DNA from: Bartonella sp. WD12.1
GTDB lineage: Bacteria; Pseudomonadota; Alphaproteobacteria; Rhizobiales; Rhizobiaceae
Length of the DNA: 49,553 nt
Direction: 5' to 3'
Assembly: GCF_002022415.1 (NCBI RefSeq)
Contig: NZ_MUBG01000003.1
Span: 1-49,553, forward strand
The notes beneath the pieces were generated by a model. That model ran no database searches. It saw only the letters and a program-made list of their open reading frames with translations, and was not told where the DNA came from. Positions 14,126-21,483 of the stretch are shown one piece after another; within the stretch, counting starts at the first letter, position 1; every line of letters starts with the position of its first letter. Position numbers and translations under genes: made by a program.

Positions 14126-14482
14126 GTGCAAAAGAATTCTCATAATGATATTTTTGTTGGCAAGAAGATTCGATTTAGAAGAAGAATGCTGGGAATGTCT
14201 CAAAGAACACTAGCTGACTATTTGGGTATAAGCTTTCAACAGATTCAAAAGTATGAAAAAGGATTAAATCGTGTAGGAGCTGGCCGTTTGAAAGATATTG
14301 CCGATATATTCGGTGTTCCTATTTCCTTTTTTTATCCTGATACCACAACAAAAGAAGGCGCTGTGCATCATCATGATGAAATGATATCGAGCAAGGAAGA
14401 GTATCTGCTTTTAAAAAGTTTTAGAGTTCTTACACCTATAAAGCAGAAGGTAATCTTAGAACTAATTTCTAACTATAACTAA
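14126..14482 (+). CDS. XRE-family transcriptional regulator (Brt-associated type)
   Basis: A 118-residue protein with a classical HTH at ~10-65: VGKKIRFRRRMLGMSQRTLA, DYLGISFQQIQKYEKGLNRV, GAGRLKDIADIFGVPISFFY. This is the small Ros/XRE type found downstream of Brt RNAs in Bartonella. The GTG at 14126 is preferred because the longer reading from 14087 covers part of the structured RNA. Expression is probably tied to the RNA ahead of it by attenuation or readthrough. Likely a DNA-binding repressor or activator; targets unknown. Confidence 0.78.
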   Translation: MQKNSHNDIFVGKKIRFRRRMLGMSQRTLADYLGISFQQIQKYEKGLNRVGAGRLKDIADIFGVPISFFYPDTTTKEGAVHHHDEMISSKEEYLLLKSFRVLTPIKQKVILELISNYN

Positions 14483-14584
14483 AAACTTTATTCAAAAAGG
14501 TAATATCTGTAAAAATAATTTATTACACCTATAGCATATATTTAGCGTACATAATGTAAAACTAAAATCTCCATCTTAGAAAAA

Positions 14585-14795
14585 GTCGATAAATCGCTAA
14601 AGAGACATGTCCTTATTTTGAGACAGATCAATCCCGAGAGCTTTTGCTTGCATTTGTTCGTACAGTCTGCGCATGACTTTCATATTGTCTCTCCGTGCAT
14701 CAATGATTGATTTTTCAACTGATGTTAAGCGAGATTTATCTAAATTACCCAACCTTGTATAATGTGACGCCATTGCCTGACGTGCTCCATCATGA
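14585..14795 (-). pseudogene. 3' fragment of cassette gene B
   Basis: Matches the last ~70 codons of gene B (ASHYTRLGNLDKSRLT, DARRDNMKVMRRLYEQMQAK, ALGIDLSQ). It breaks off inside the conserved GLPYDGARQAM block and joins CATGAAAACTGTACTGCTCT. The same breakpoint and joined sequence occur at ~23745. No start or gene A is attached. Bases 14483-14584 hold nothing further. Confidence 0.8.
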
Positions 14796-14866
14796 AAACT
14801 GTACTGCTCTGCTTGAAATTATGAACGTAGTAAAAAAATTGTAAGTTTTAAGCTTTAATATGGTTT

Positions 14867-15175
14867 TCAAATAATATGAATAGTTGGAATTTTACTAACA
14901 TCTGTTTCATGCTCAGCATGCCAAGCATCATAAGCTGCTTGCATACGCAACCAGACAGCAGCACCATCCCCAAATAATTTACCTAGACGAGCTGAAACGG
15001 AAGGAGAAACTGGTTTTTTTGTTTTCAGAATATCATAAAGATGCTGACGTGATATCCCAAGCATTTGTGCAATTTCTAATTTTGTTTTGCCAGTTGCTGG
15101 AATAATTTCTGCCAGTAAATCACCTGGATGAGAAGGACAACGGTTTCTTTTGCATTGTACAGGAATATCATTCAT
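14867..15175 (-). CDS. higA: HigA-family antitoxin
   Basis: A 102-residue XRE antitoxin: CPSHPGDLLAEIIPATGKTK, LEIAQMLGISRQHLYDILKT and a C-terminal HigA block (GDGAAVWLRMQAAYDAW). The ATG at 15175 with AGGAG upstream gives the usual ~100-residue HigA. It follows higB by ten bases, the toxin-first order typical of higBA. Confidence 0.9.
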   Translation of the reverse strand: MNDIPVQCKRNRCPSHPGDLLAEIIPATGKTKLEIAQMLGISRQHLYDILKTKKPVSPSVSARLGKLFGDGAAVWLRMQAAYDAWHAEHETDVSKIPTIHII

Positions 15176-15185
15176 AATTTTACTC

Positions 15186-15464
15186 CTAGTGATATTGTTC
15201 AAGATTAACATGATAAGCATTGCATGAGTCAAATTCAAATGTGATGCACCATGGTCCATTTACATGTACCGTGTAACGAGTGGGGTGAAATCCAATTAAA
15301 GCATGAAAATTAAATCCTGGAAGATTCATGTCTTCGGGTTTTTCAGCAACATCTAAACGGTCAAGACGAACAATGATCCGTTTAAAAAGTCTCTTGTCAA
15401 TTTTGGATGAACTTCCCGTTTCAAATAATTCAGCTAATGTCTTACTTTTGAACGTTTTAATCAT
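15186..15464 (-). CDS. higB: HigB-family toxin
   Basis: A 92-residue RelE-fold toxin: MIKTFKSKTLAELFETGSSS, then RLDRLDVAEKPEDMNLPG, FNFHALIGFHPTRYTVHVNG and WCITFEFDS..A..V.LEQYH. This is the canonical HigB pattern; it cuts translated mRNA. Intact, full length, with its antitoxin directly after it. This is the only HigBA pair in the window in which both halves are whole. Confidence 0.9.
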   Translation of the reverse strand: MIKTFKSKTLAELFETGSSSKIDKRLFKRIIVRLDRLDVAEKPEDMNLPGFNFHALIGFHPTRYTVHVNGPWCITFEFDSCNAYHVNLEQYH

Positions 15465-15604
15465 ACTATATTTATAATATTAAGAGAATAGATATGTCAA
15501 TAGATAGCTTACATTTTAAAATAAAAAATCATGATTTTTTTAAATTGATATTAGATTTAAAATTAATAAAATGTGTATATATTTACACATTATGAGTATA
15601 TAAA

Positions 15605-15786
15605 ATGGAACAAGATAGCCGAAAAATCATTGCAAAATTAAAATGTGACGGCTTTGAACTTGTTAAAGTAAAAGGTTCTCATCATAAATTTAAAAAAATG
15701 GTCAGGTAATTATTGTTCCTCATCCTAAAAAAGACCTTCCAATCATCGGTACAGCGCGTTTCATTGCACAACAAGCAGGTTGGTAA
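15605..15786 (+). pseudogene. hicA: Frameshifted HicA toxin
   Basis: MEQDSRKIIAKLKCDGFELV, then KVKGSHHKFKK, the HicA core with the GSHHKF catalytic histidine, runs to a stop at an A-run near 15697. Adding one A restores NGQVIIVPHPKKDLPIIGTA and RFIAQQAGW*. A single deletion in the homopolymer has broken it. It may be real decay or a sequencing or assembly error. hicB follows after 17 bases and is broken in the same way. Confidence 0.85.
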
Positions 15787-15803
15787 AAAAAGGAAAAAAA
15801 GAA

Positions 15804-16196
15804 TGAAAAGATTTTTTGCTCTTGTTCACAAGGATGAAAATTCTGCTTTTGGTGTTCAGTTTCCTGATTTTAAAGGACTATTTTCTGCTGCCGATCAGGA
15901 AAAAATCTTATTGCTAATGCAACAGAAGCTCTTCAACTATATTGCGAAGAAATGGATAAATTGCCAACTCCTTTAAAATTTGAAGAAGTGATACAGAAAG
16001 AAACTGTCAAAATAGCTTTGTCGGAAGGAGCTTTTTTAATACAAGTTCCATTTATTGAAAATGATTCAGAAGTGGTGCGTATGAATATATCAATTGAACG
16101 AGGGCTCTTGCGTGCAATTGATGATTGTGCACAAGAAAGAGGCTTAACACGATCTGCTTTTTAGCAACAGCAGCACGTCATGAGCTTAATATTTAG
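15804..16196 (+). pseudogene. hicB: Frameshifted HicB antitoxin
   Basis: Opens MKRFFALVHKDENSAFGVQF then PDFKGLFSAADQEK, the HicB partial RNase-H fold, and shifts at an A-run (~15905). The second frame gives ANATEALQLYCEEMDKLPTP, then MNISIERGLL.IDDCAQERG (RHH domain), and a second shift at a T-run (~16160) before LATAARHELNI*. Two one-base losses, both in homopolymers. A truncated second copy at 29503-29772 keeps the T-run intact, which supports this reading. Confidence 0.85.
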
Positions 16197-16306
16197 GCAA
16201 TTAAAACTACAATTTTCTCCCATATTTTCTCTAATTTTTACTATTGACTAACTTTTAAGAGGCAAATGTGGCTACTTATCATCTAGAAAAATAAATACAA
16301 TGATAA

Positions 16307-16864
16307 TTAAAGAGAAATACCTTTATTTTGAGACAGATCAATCCCGAGAGCTTTTGCTTGCATTTGTTCGTACAATCTGCGCATGACTTTCATATTGTCT
16401 CTCCGTACATCAATGATTGATTTTTCAATTGATGTTAAGCGAGATTTATCTAAATTACCCAACCTTGTGTAATGCGATGCCATTGCCTGACGTGCTCCGT
16501 CATAAGGCAACCCATTTTTTCGCTGTTTAGGCAAGCCATATGTTTTGTTTACTGCTTTATACAACACAGGATCAGCGACAATTGTTAAATGTTCTCTAAC
16601 AACATTGATTTCAGTCAAAGCCGTTTTAAGACTACTTTTCATTGCATTGCTATTAGCATACCGAGACAAATCATCTTCTACAATGCTATATTCTGTATTG
16701 AGAAGTAATGAGAAATTACCACTCTTACCGATATTGCGGACATGATCACAAAGCTTTCTTTGCACAGCAAATAAATTTTTTGCAGTTAATGTTTCGTTGT
16801 GTTTTTTTATATATCCACTTTGTCGTCCCAATAGCTGTTCTAAAATTTCACTTTCGTTAGAAAT
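16307..16864 (-). CDS. Cassette gene B, copy 2
   Basis: A 185-residue homologue of 10945-11481, ending in ALGIDLSQNKGISL. The N-terminal ~40 residues differ (LLGRQSGYIKKHNETLTAKN) while the rest is ~80% identical to copy 1. As in copy 1, the frame is open to an ATT at 16864 that overlaps gene A by eight bases and follows GGAGGT. A TTG at 16831 is the nearest standard alternative. Function unknown; uniform hydrophilicity suggests a soluble cytoplasmic protein. Confidence 0.6.
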   Translation of the reverse strand: MSNESEILEQLLGRQSGYIKKHNETLTAKNLFAVQRKLCDHVRNIGKSGNFSLLLNTEYSIVEDDLSRYANSNAMKSSLKTALTEINVVREHLTIVADPVLYKAVNKTYGLPKQRKNGLPYDGARQAMASHYTRLGNLDKSRLTSIEKSIIDVRRDNMKVMRRLYEQMQAKALGIDLSQNKGISL

Positions 16865-17162
16865 GATGACCTCCTATAGTAACACCTTTATCGAGCCAAT
16901 CAGGCCCATATTCTTCATCAGCATTTTTGGTGGAAAACCCCATATCACGGATAAATTGCGCTCCACGCCTTTTTTTAATGCCCAAAAGCCCATAGGCTGG
17001 CAGTTCTACCATAGCTAACCATTCCCATACTGTCTGTCCATCATTAGCAGCAGCAGCAGCATCTGATTCAGCGAGATAGATAAGCTCTTGATCAGCGCCT
17101 TGCGCTCTTAATTCTTCACGTTCTGCGTCAGTCATATAGCTCTTAGGTAATTTTTTCTTCAT
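16857..17162 (-). CDS. Cassette gene A, copy 2
   Basis: A 101-residue homologue of 11474-11779. It differs most in the centre (SDAAAAANDG, WEWLAMVELPAYGLLGIKKR) and keeps the MKKKLPKSYMTD opening and GPDWLDKGVTIGGHHF end. GAGGAG precedes the start. Equal length across copies with a variable centre suggests selection for paralogue-specific recognition, for example of its own gene B partner, which is also most variable at one end. Confidence 0.65.
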   Translation of the reverse strand: MKKKLPKSYMTDAEREELRAQGADQELIYLAESDAAAAANDGQTVWEWLAMVELPAYGLLGIKKRRGAQFIRDMGFSTKNADEEYGPDWLDKGVTIGGHHF

Positions 17163-17344
17163 TGAAATCTCCTCATTAGTATGTGGGAAATATATACTGT
17201 ATATTAATTTAAGTTATAAATCTAAGCAATTGAAACAATGGTTTTCTCTAATATTTTATCTAACTTTTTTGTTGTCCAACATGTTTTTTAAGGAGTAGAG
17301 TGAAACGTTAGGTTTCTACTTCTACAACTTCGCGCAAATGATAA

Positions 17345-17893
17345 TTAAAGAGAAATACCTTTATTTTGAGACAGATCAATCCCGAGAGCTTTTGCTTGCA
17401 TTTGTTCGTACAGTCTGCGCATAATTTTCATATTGTCTCTCCGTGCATCAATGATTGATTTTTCAACTTCTGTTAAACGAGCTTTGTTTAGATTACCCAA
17501 CCTTGTGTAATGCGATGCCATTGCCTGACGTGCTCCATCATAAGGCAACCCATTTTTTCGCTGTTTAGGCAAGCCACATGTTTTATTGATTGCCTTGTAC
17601 AATATAGGATCAGAAACAAGTGTTATATGCTCTTTAATGATATCTATTTCAGTCAAAGCCGTTTTAAGACTACTTTTCATTTCTGGACTATTAGCATATC
17701 TAGACAAATCATCATCAACAAAACTACGCTCCGTATCAATAACTAATGAGAAATCACCACTTTGACTTATTTTGCGGATGTAGTCGCACAGATCGCTTCG
17801 CACATCATGTAAATTCTTAGCGGCTAATGTCTCTTCAACATCTTGAACATAGCCGTTTTGAAATAAAAAAAGCTCTCGTAATTTATTAAAAAT
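17345..17893 (-). CDS. Cassette gene B, copy 3
   Basis: A 182-residue homologue of the other B proteins. This copy is decisive for the start: upstream of a GTG at 17803, which lies inside the conserved region, there is no ATG, GTG or TTG in frame, yet conserved codons (NGYVQDVEETLAAKNLHDVR) continue to the ATT at 17893 after GGAGGT. So either ATT initiates or ribosomes carry over from gene A. The C-terminal ALGIDLSQNKGISL equals copy 2. Confidence 0.62.
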   Translation of the reverse strand: MFNKLRELFLFQNGYVQDVEETLAAKNLHDVRSDLCDYIRKISQSGDFSLVIDTERSFVDDDLSRYANSPEMKSSLKTALTEIDIIKEHITLVSDPILYKAINKTCGLPKQRKNGLPYDGARQAMASHYTRLGNLNKARLTEVEKSIIDARRDNMKIMRRLYEQMQAKALGIDLSQNKGISL

Positions 17894-18191
17894 GATGACC
17901 TCCTATAGTAACACCTTTGTCCAACCAATCAGGTCCGTATTCTGTGTCAGCATTTTTAGTAGAAAACCCCATATCACGGATAAATTGGGGTCCATTCCAT
18001 TTTCTAAGACATAACAGTGCATGAGCTGGATATTCGACCATAGCTAACCATTCCCATGTTGCTGTCTCATCATTTGCCTTAGAAGCAGCTCGTGCTTCAG
18101 AAAGATAAATACCATTTTGCGACAATCCTCCTGCTCTTAATTCTTCACGTTGCTCATCAGTCATATAACTTTTAGGTAATTTCTTCTTCAT
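17886..18191 (-). CDS. Cassette gene A, copy 3
   Basis: A 101-residue homologue of the A family with the central variant SEARAASKANDETATWEWLA and LLCLRKWNGPQF. It lies 110 bases after the repC stop on the same strand, inside the large direct repeat; the copy at 21068 differs by one residue (V to I near the C-terminus). Its position directly behind repC means that it could be co-expressed with replication. Confidence 0.65.
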   Translation of the reverse strand: MKKKLPKSYMTDEQREELRAGGLSQNGIYLSEARAASKANDETATWEWLAMVEYPAHALLCLRKWNGPQFIRDMGFSTKNADTEYGPDWLDKGVTIGGHHF

Positions 18192-18300
18192 TAAAATCTC
18201 CTCATTCGTATGTGGAAAATATATACTGTATATTAGTTTAAGTCATAAATCTAAGCAATTGAAACAATGGTTTTCTCTAATATTTTATCTAACTTTTTTT

Positions 18301-19584
18301 TTATTTTTCCGCGACAGTTTGTTGATTTGAATTGAGTAGCCCATAGATAGAACGCTCAAGATATAATTCCCCTCGTTTTTCCTTATCAATCATGCCACGC
18401 AAATATCCTCCTGGTGAATGAATGATTTGACGAGCGTATTTTTCGAGAATAATGCCCATAGCAAATGCAGCTTTTTTGAATCCCATGGTTATTTTAGCGT
18501 GTTTAACAGCATCAGGAGAAATACCAGTCATTTTAGCTAAGAAGTCCGTTGAGTTGACCAAATCGTCGACTGAATTGAGTTTGTTATCAAGGAATTCAGA
18601 GACGTTAGGCATAGCACTAATTAAAGTCTCAGGTTTAATTTGAGGCAATGCACCACCATTTAAAAGAAGTGTTTGTTCGGCTTCGCGTGTGTCTCTTTCA
18701 CTGTTATTTTTGACGCGACTGAAAGTCGCGTTAATTGTTTTAGAGTATTCGGATTTATCCGAATTCATTATTGTTATTTTGTTTTTTGAAGAGTGGTTTG
18801 TTTTTTGTGTGTTTGTATTACTTTTACAAATGGGATAGGGGTTTGTATTATGTATGTGCATGTCGTCGGCGACATACGTGTATGTCGTTTTTGATATTTT
18901 AACATCAAAAAAACGTTGCAAAATCCACTCGAAAAATCGAATAGCTTTCTTCAGCTTTTCAAAAGAAACTTGTGATGGCCGTCCTATAATATGTATAACT
19001 TTTTGTACTCTAGAAAAAAGCATATGCGTAAACGGTGTGATTTCAGATGCACAAGAAAACTTAATCTGTCTTACTAATCCTCTAAAACAACGTAAAGCTT
19101 CTCTTCGCTTTTCTAAATCTTCCAATATATCATCGGCTTTTTGTTTAAGCTCACAATAGCGAGCAATTAAAATACGCAGATCAATACCACAAGCCGTTGT
19201 GATATTATTATGACTATTGTGTGCAGAATACCGTTTAAAATTTCCAGAGTCCCGCATGACAATAAGACCCTTATCATAAAGACTTGAAAGCAAACGACTA
19301 ACACGAGAGTCACTACGACTGATTTCCACTCCCAAACGTTGATTGCTTTTGAATACGATTGGCATTCCCCCTTGTTCAAAAGAAGAAACTGAAGCTGTAT
19401 CCAATAAAGCTAAAAGAAGATTACATTCAGTGTCTTTTATAAAACCAGTCATTCGCAATTTCTTAGCTAATCTAATCAATTGGCCACGGCTTACAGAACC
19501 AACCTCTGCATTTTCCGCCAATCTTCTGTATTCTATATGATGAGCATCTATACGTCTTCCCGACGTTTTATTAACCATAATCAT
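18301..19584 (-). CDS. repC: Replication initiator RepC, copy 1
   Basis: A 427-residue RepC of the alphaproteobacterial repABC family. The N-terminal half has the winged-helix pattern (LIRLAKKLRMTGFIKDTECN, LLALLDTASVSSFEQG, FKSNQRLGVEISRSDSRVSR, LLSSLYDKGLIVMRDS) and the GIDLRILIARYCELKQ segment. The C-terminal part has LISAMPNVSEFLD and GGYLRGMIDKEKRGEL. RepC opens the origin, which in this family lies inside repC; the AT-rich 18770-18895 stretch is a candidate. There is no adjacent repA or repB; parA is 12 kb away. GAGG precedes the ATG. Confidence 0.92.
   Translation of the reverse strand: MIMVNKTSGRRIDAHHIEYRRLAENAEVGSVSRGQLIRLAKKLRMTGFIKDTECNLLLALLDTASVSSFEQGGMPIVFKSNQRLGVEISRSDSRVSRLLSSLYDKGLIVMRDSGNFKRYSAHNSHNNITTACGIDLRILIARYCELKQKADDILEDLEKRREALRCFRGLVRQIKFSCASEITPFTHMLFSRVQKVIHIIGRPSQVSFEKLKKAIRFFEWILQRFFDVKISKTTYTYVADDMHIHNTNPYPICKSNTNTQKTNHSSKNKITIMNSDKSEYSKTINATFSRVKNNSERDTREAEQTLLLNGGALPQIKPETLISAMPNVSEFLDNKLNSVDDLVNSTDFLAKMTGISPDAVKHAKITMGFKKAAFAMGIILEKYARQIIHSPGGYLRGMIDKEKRGELYLERSIYGLLNSNQQTVAEK
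18770..18895. other. Candidate replication origin inside repC copy 1
   Basis: A T-rich run (18770-18850) followed by a TGTCGTCGGCGACA hairpin at 18867-18880 and a second TATGTCG at 18884. In repABC plasmids the origin is within repC, usually in an AT-rich part near the middle. The same sequence is at 21953-22078 in copy 2. The assignment is inferred from family behaviour and base composition only. Confidence 0.35.
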
Positions 19585-19646
19585 TTTAACCTCTCTGTTA
19601 GAGGCAAAAAAATGATAAAAACATCCTATCTCCGCAAAAAAAACTC

Positions 19647-19762
19647 TTGCAGAACTCTCCGTAATGCATTAAATTGGGGATTGTGAGTTTCCCGCATTTT
19701 TATGCACTATATTTAAATGTTTTTAGAAAACCCTTCTGTTTCAGCAGTTGGGTTTTTTATTT
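19647..19762 (+). ncRNA. Candidate antisense RNA controlling repC, copy 1
   Basis: On the strand opposite repC, TTGCAG (19647-19652), a 17-base gap and TAAATT (19670-19675) make a promoter. About 75 bases on, AAAACCC/GGGTTTT (19727-19756) forms a hairpin ending in a T-run, a strong intrinsic terminator. The predicted RNA (~19682-19762) is fully complementary to the repC leader. repABC plasmids carry just such a counter-transcribed RNA before repC that limits copy number and sets incompatibility. The same signals are in copy 2. Confidence 0.6.
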
Positions 19763-19904
19763 TTTTGCCATTAATTTCCTCTTATTAAAAAAGAATCATT
19801 GATTTGCATATTTCATGCAATCTGCGACTATATGTAAAACAAAAACATTTTCAATACACTAATAAATCTAAGGTCTAAGGTCCCCTTCCTCCTATTCGGA
19901 GTAT

Positions 19905-20140
19905 TAGACTAATAAGCCAAAGTCCTCCGTTTTTCTTTCTTCTATTAAAGAATTCTTCTTTCCTTCACTGCATTGAATATGCAAAGAAAAAACAATATTG
20001 TTGCTATCAAATACGAAATTAGGATTGACAAAATACCAACCGCGACAAAAGGATCTAGCCTATAATATTAGCTTTTTCTAACTCAACTAAACCACGTGAA
20101 AAGGTTGAGTGCGATAGTGTTATTTTTTCTCCATCCAAAT
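19905..20140 (-). pseudogene. RepL-like winged-helix replication protein remnant, copy 1
   Basis: The minus strand encodes ITLSHSTFSRGLVELEKANI, a winged-helix segment, then after an extra C at ~20060 SFCRGWYFVNPNFVFDSNNI and a decayed tail. This resembles the C-terminal half of RepL-like plasmid initiators (WINPxxxF.GD..xFV). It is joined directly to the leader of cassette gene A, replacing that gene. It differs from copy 2 by the one-base insertion. The origin of the fragment is another replicon. Confidence 0.65.
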
Positions 20141-20149
20141 CTCCTCATG

Positions 20150-20270
20150 AATATGTAGGAAATACATATTGTATATTATGTTTAAGTCATAAATCTAAGC
20201 AACTAAAACGATCGTTTATTCTGACACTTTTTCCAATATTTTTGTTGGCCAACGTGTTTTTTAAAGAATA
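20150..20270 (-). promoter_or_regulatory. Orphan cassette-A leader joined to the rep remnant, copy 1
   Basis: CTCCTCATGAATATGTAGG through the TATACAATATG-type palindrome to GTTGGCCAAC is the usual leader of cassette gene A, but the gene itself is absent and rep remnant codons follow. Bases 20271-20446 contain a GGCCTCACAAGTG-containing stretch shared with 23407-23477 and no gene. Confidence 0.55.
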
Positions 20271-20446
20271 GAGCGAAACGTTCTGTTTTTGCTCCTATGG
20301 CCTCACAAGTGACAGAGGGGTTTTATTAAACAAACTAGAAAAAATGGGAATACAGTTTTGAAGCGGTTAGATTGGTTTGTTTTTGGAAAAGGGGCCGGTC
20401 TCTTACCCCCAATTATATAAATATGATGATAATTAAAAAGAAATAA

Positions 20447-20716
20447 TTATTTAAATAAATCTGAGTGAGTTCCTGTACGCTCAAATCGCAATTGGTTGTC
20501 ACTAATTTTGTAAATTAAAAGCCAATCTGGTTCTATATGTACGTCCCGAAAACCATGCCAATTTGCTTTGAGTGGGTGATCTTTGTAATGTAAAGGTAAT
20601 GGCTTTCCTGTTTGTAGTAATAGCATAACTCGTTTAATTTTTTCTAAATCTTTACCACGTTTAATAGCCATTTTAATATCGCGTTTAAATTGATTTGAGC
20701 GAACTATCTGGAACAT
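20447..20716 (-). CDS. yafQ: YafQ-family toxin, copy 2
   Basis: An 89-residue paralogue of 11956-12225: FKRDIKMAIKRGKDLEKIKR, LHYKDHPLKANWHGFRDVHI, DWLLIYKI and FERTGTHSDLF. All residues typical of YafQ are present and the frame is whole. It overlaps the antitoxin stop by one base (TAATG). The two toxins differ at about a third of positions, so the modules are probably old paralogues that could be independent addiction systems. Confidence 0.9.
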   Translation of the reverse strand: MFQIVRSNQFKRDIKMAIKRGKDLEKIKRVMLLLQTGKPLPLHYKDHPLKANWHGFRDVHIEPDWLLIYKISDNQLRFERTGTHSDLFK

Positions 20717-20988
20717 TAAATCCCCAAATCATTAAATAAATCTTCCATATCTTTCGCAATATATAAATCTTCCCCTTTCTCACTTTTGTTTAAAGTTTCA
20801 ATTGTTAATTGATTAGGTATATGCATATCGAATGGTACTCCCCGTTCATTGACAACTTTAGTTAAAGCAATTCGTACATAATCAGAAATAGTAAGCCCCA
20901 TATTTGCTAATATTGTACTAGCTTCTTTTTTTAAATCCTTGTCTATTCGGGCACGTATAACCTCTTTTGAATTCGTTGTTACATTCAT
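20716..20988 (-). CDS. dinJ: RelB/DinJ-family antitoxin, copy 2
   Basis: A 90-residue paralogue of 12228-12500. The N-terminal DNA-binding half (VIRARIDKDLKKEAS, MGLTISDYVRIALTKVVNE) is almost identical, while the C-terminal toxin-binding tail is quite different, which is what is expected when two antitoxins keep one operator but separate toxin partners. The operator TAGCACAATTGAGCTA is at 21022-21037. Confidence 0.9.
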   Translation of the reverse strand: MNVTTNSKEVIRARIDKDLKKEASTILANMGLTISDYVRIALTKVVNERGVPFDMHIPNQLTIETLNKSEKGEDLYIAKDMEDLFNDLGI

Positions 20989-21067
20989 AAAATAAGCTCC
21001 TTTCTATTCTACTTCATAATATAGCACAATTGAGCTACATGACAAACTTTTTAAGATCTCACTTTCG

Positions 21068-21373
21068 TTAGAAATGATGACCTCCTATAATAACACCTTT
21101 GTCCAACCAATCAGGTCCGTATTCTGTGTCAGCATTTTTAGTAGAAAACCCCATATCACGGATAAATTGGGGTCCATTCCATTTTCTAAGACATAACAGT
21201 GCATGAGCTGGATATTCGACCATAGCTAACCATTCCCATGTTGCTGTCTCATCATTTGCCTTAGAAGCAGCTCGTGCTTCAGAAAGATAAATACCATTTT
21301 GCGACAATCCTCCTGCTCTTAATTCCTCACGTTGTTCATCAGTCATGTAACTTTTAGGTAATTTCTTCTTCAT
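21068..21373 (-). CDS. Cassette gene A, copy 4
   Basis: A 101-residue protein identical to copy 3 except V to I near the C-terminus. It has no gene B: after the shared GGAGGT and ATT, about a dozen B codons (ISNESEILKKF) run into the dinJ operator region at ~21040. So this A gene stands alone, and any AB interaction would have to use a B protein from another copy. Confidence 0.65.
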   Translation of the reverse strand: MKKKLPKSYMTDEQREELRAGGLSQNGIYLSEARAASKANDETATWEWLAMVEYPAHALLCLRKWNGPQFIRDMGFSTKNADTEYGPDWLDKGVIIGGHHF

Positions 21374-21483
21374 TGAAATCTCCTCATCGTTATGTAGAGA
21401 AATATATACTGTATATTAATTTAAGTTATAAATCTAAGCAATTGAAACAATGGTTTTCTCTAATATTTTATCTAACTTTTTTT

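Larger units (their letters stand above)
17886..20362. repeat. Large direct repeat, left copy (cassette gene A + repC + upstream region)
   Basis: About 2.4 kb repeated at 21068-23477 with an offset of ~3183 bases. It spans gene A, its leader, all of repC, the repC upstream region and a rep remnant. The RepC proteins are identical in all 427 residues; the few differences are in gene A, the intergenic region (GTGAGTTT against TTGGTTT) and a one-base indel in the rep remnant. A 74-base stretch present after 20223 is missing at 23407. The dinJ-yafQ pair copy 2 lies between the copies. Confidence 0.9.

Noticed and set aside
18854..19159. 101-codon open frame on the plus strand inside repC (repeated at 22037)
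   Set aside because: It lies fully antisense to conserved RepC codons, has no ribosome-binding site, and is repeated only because repC is.
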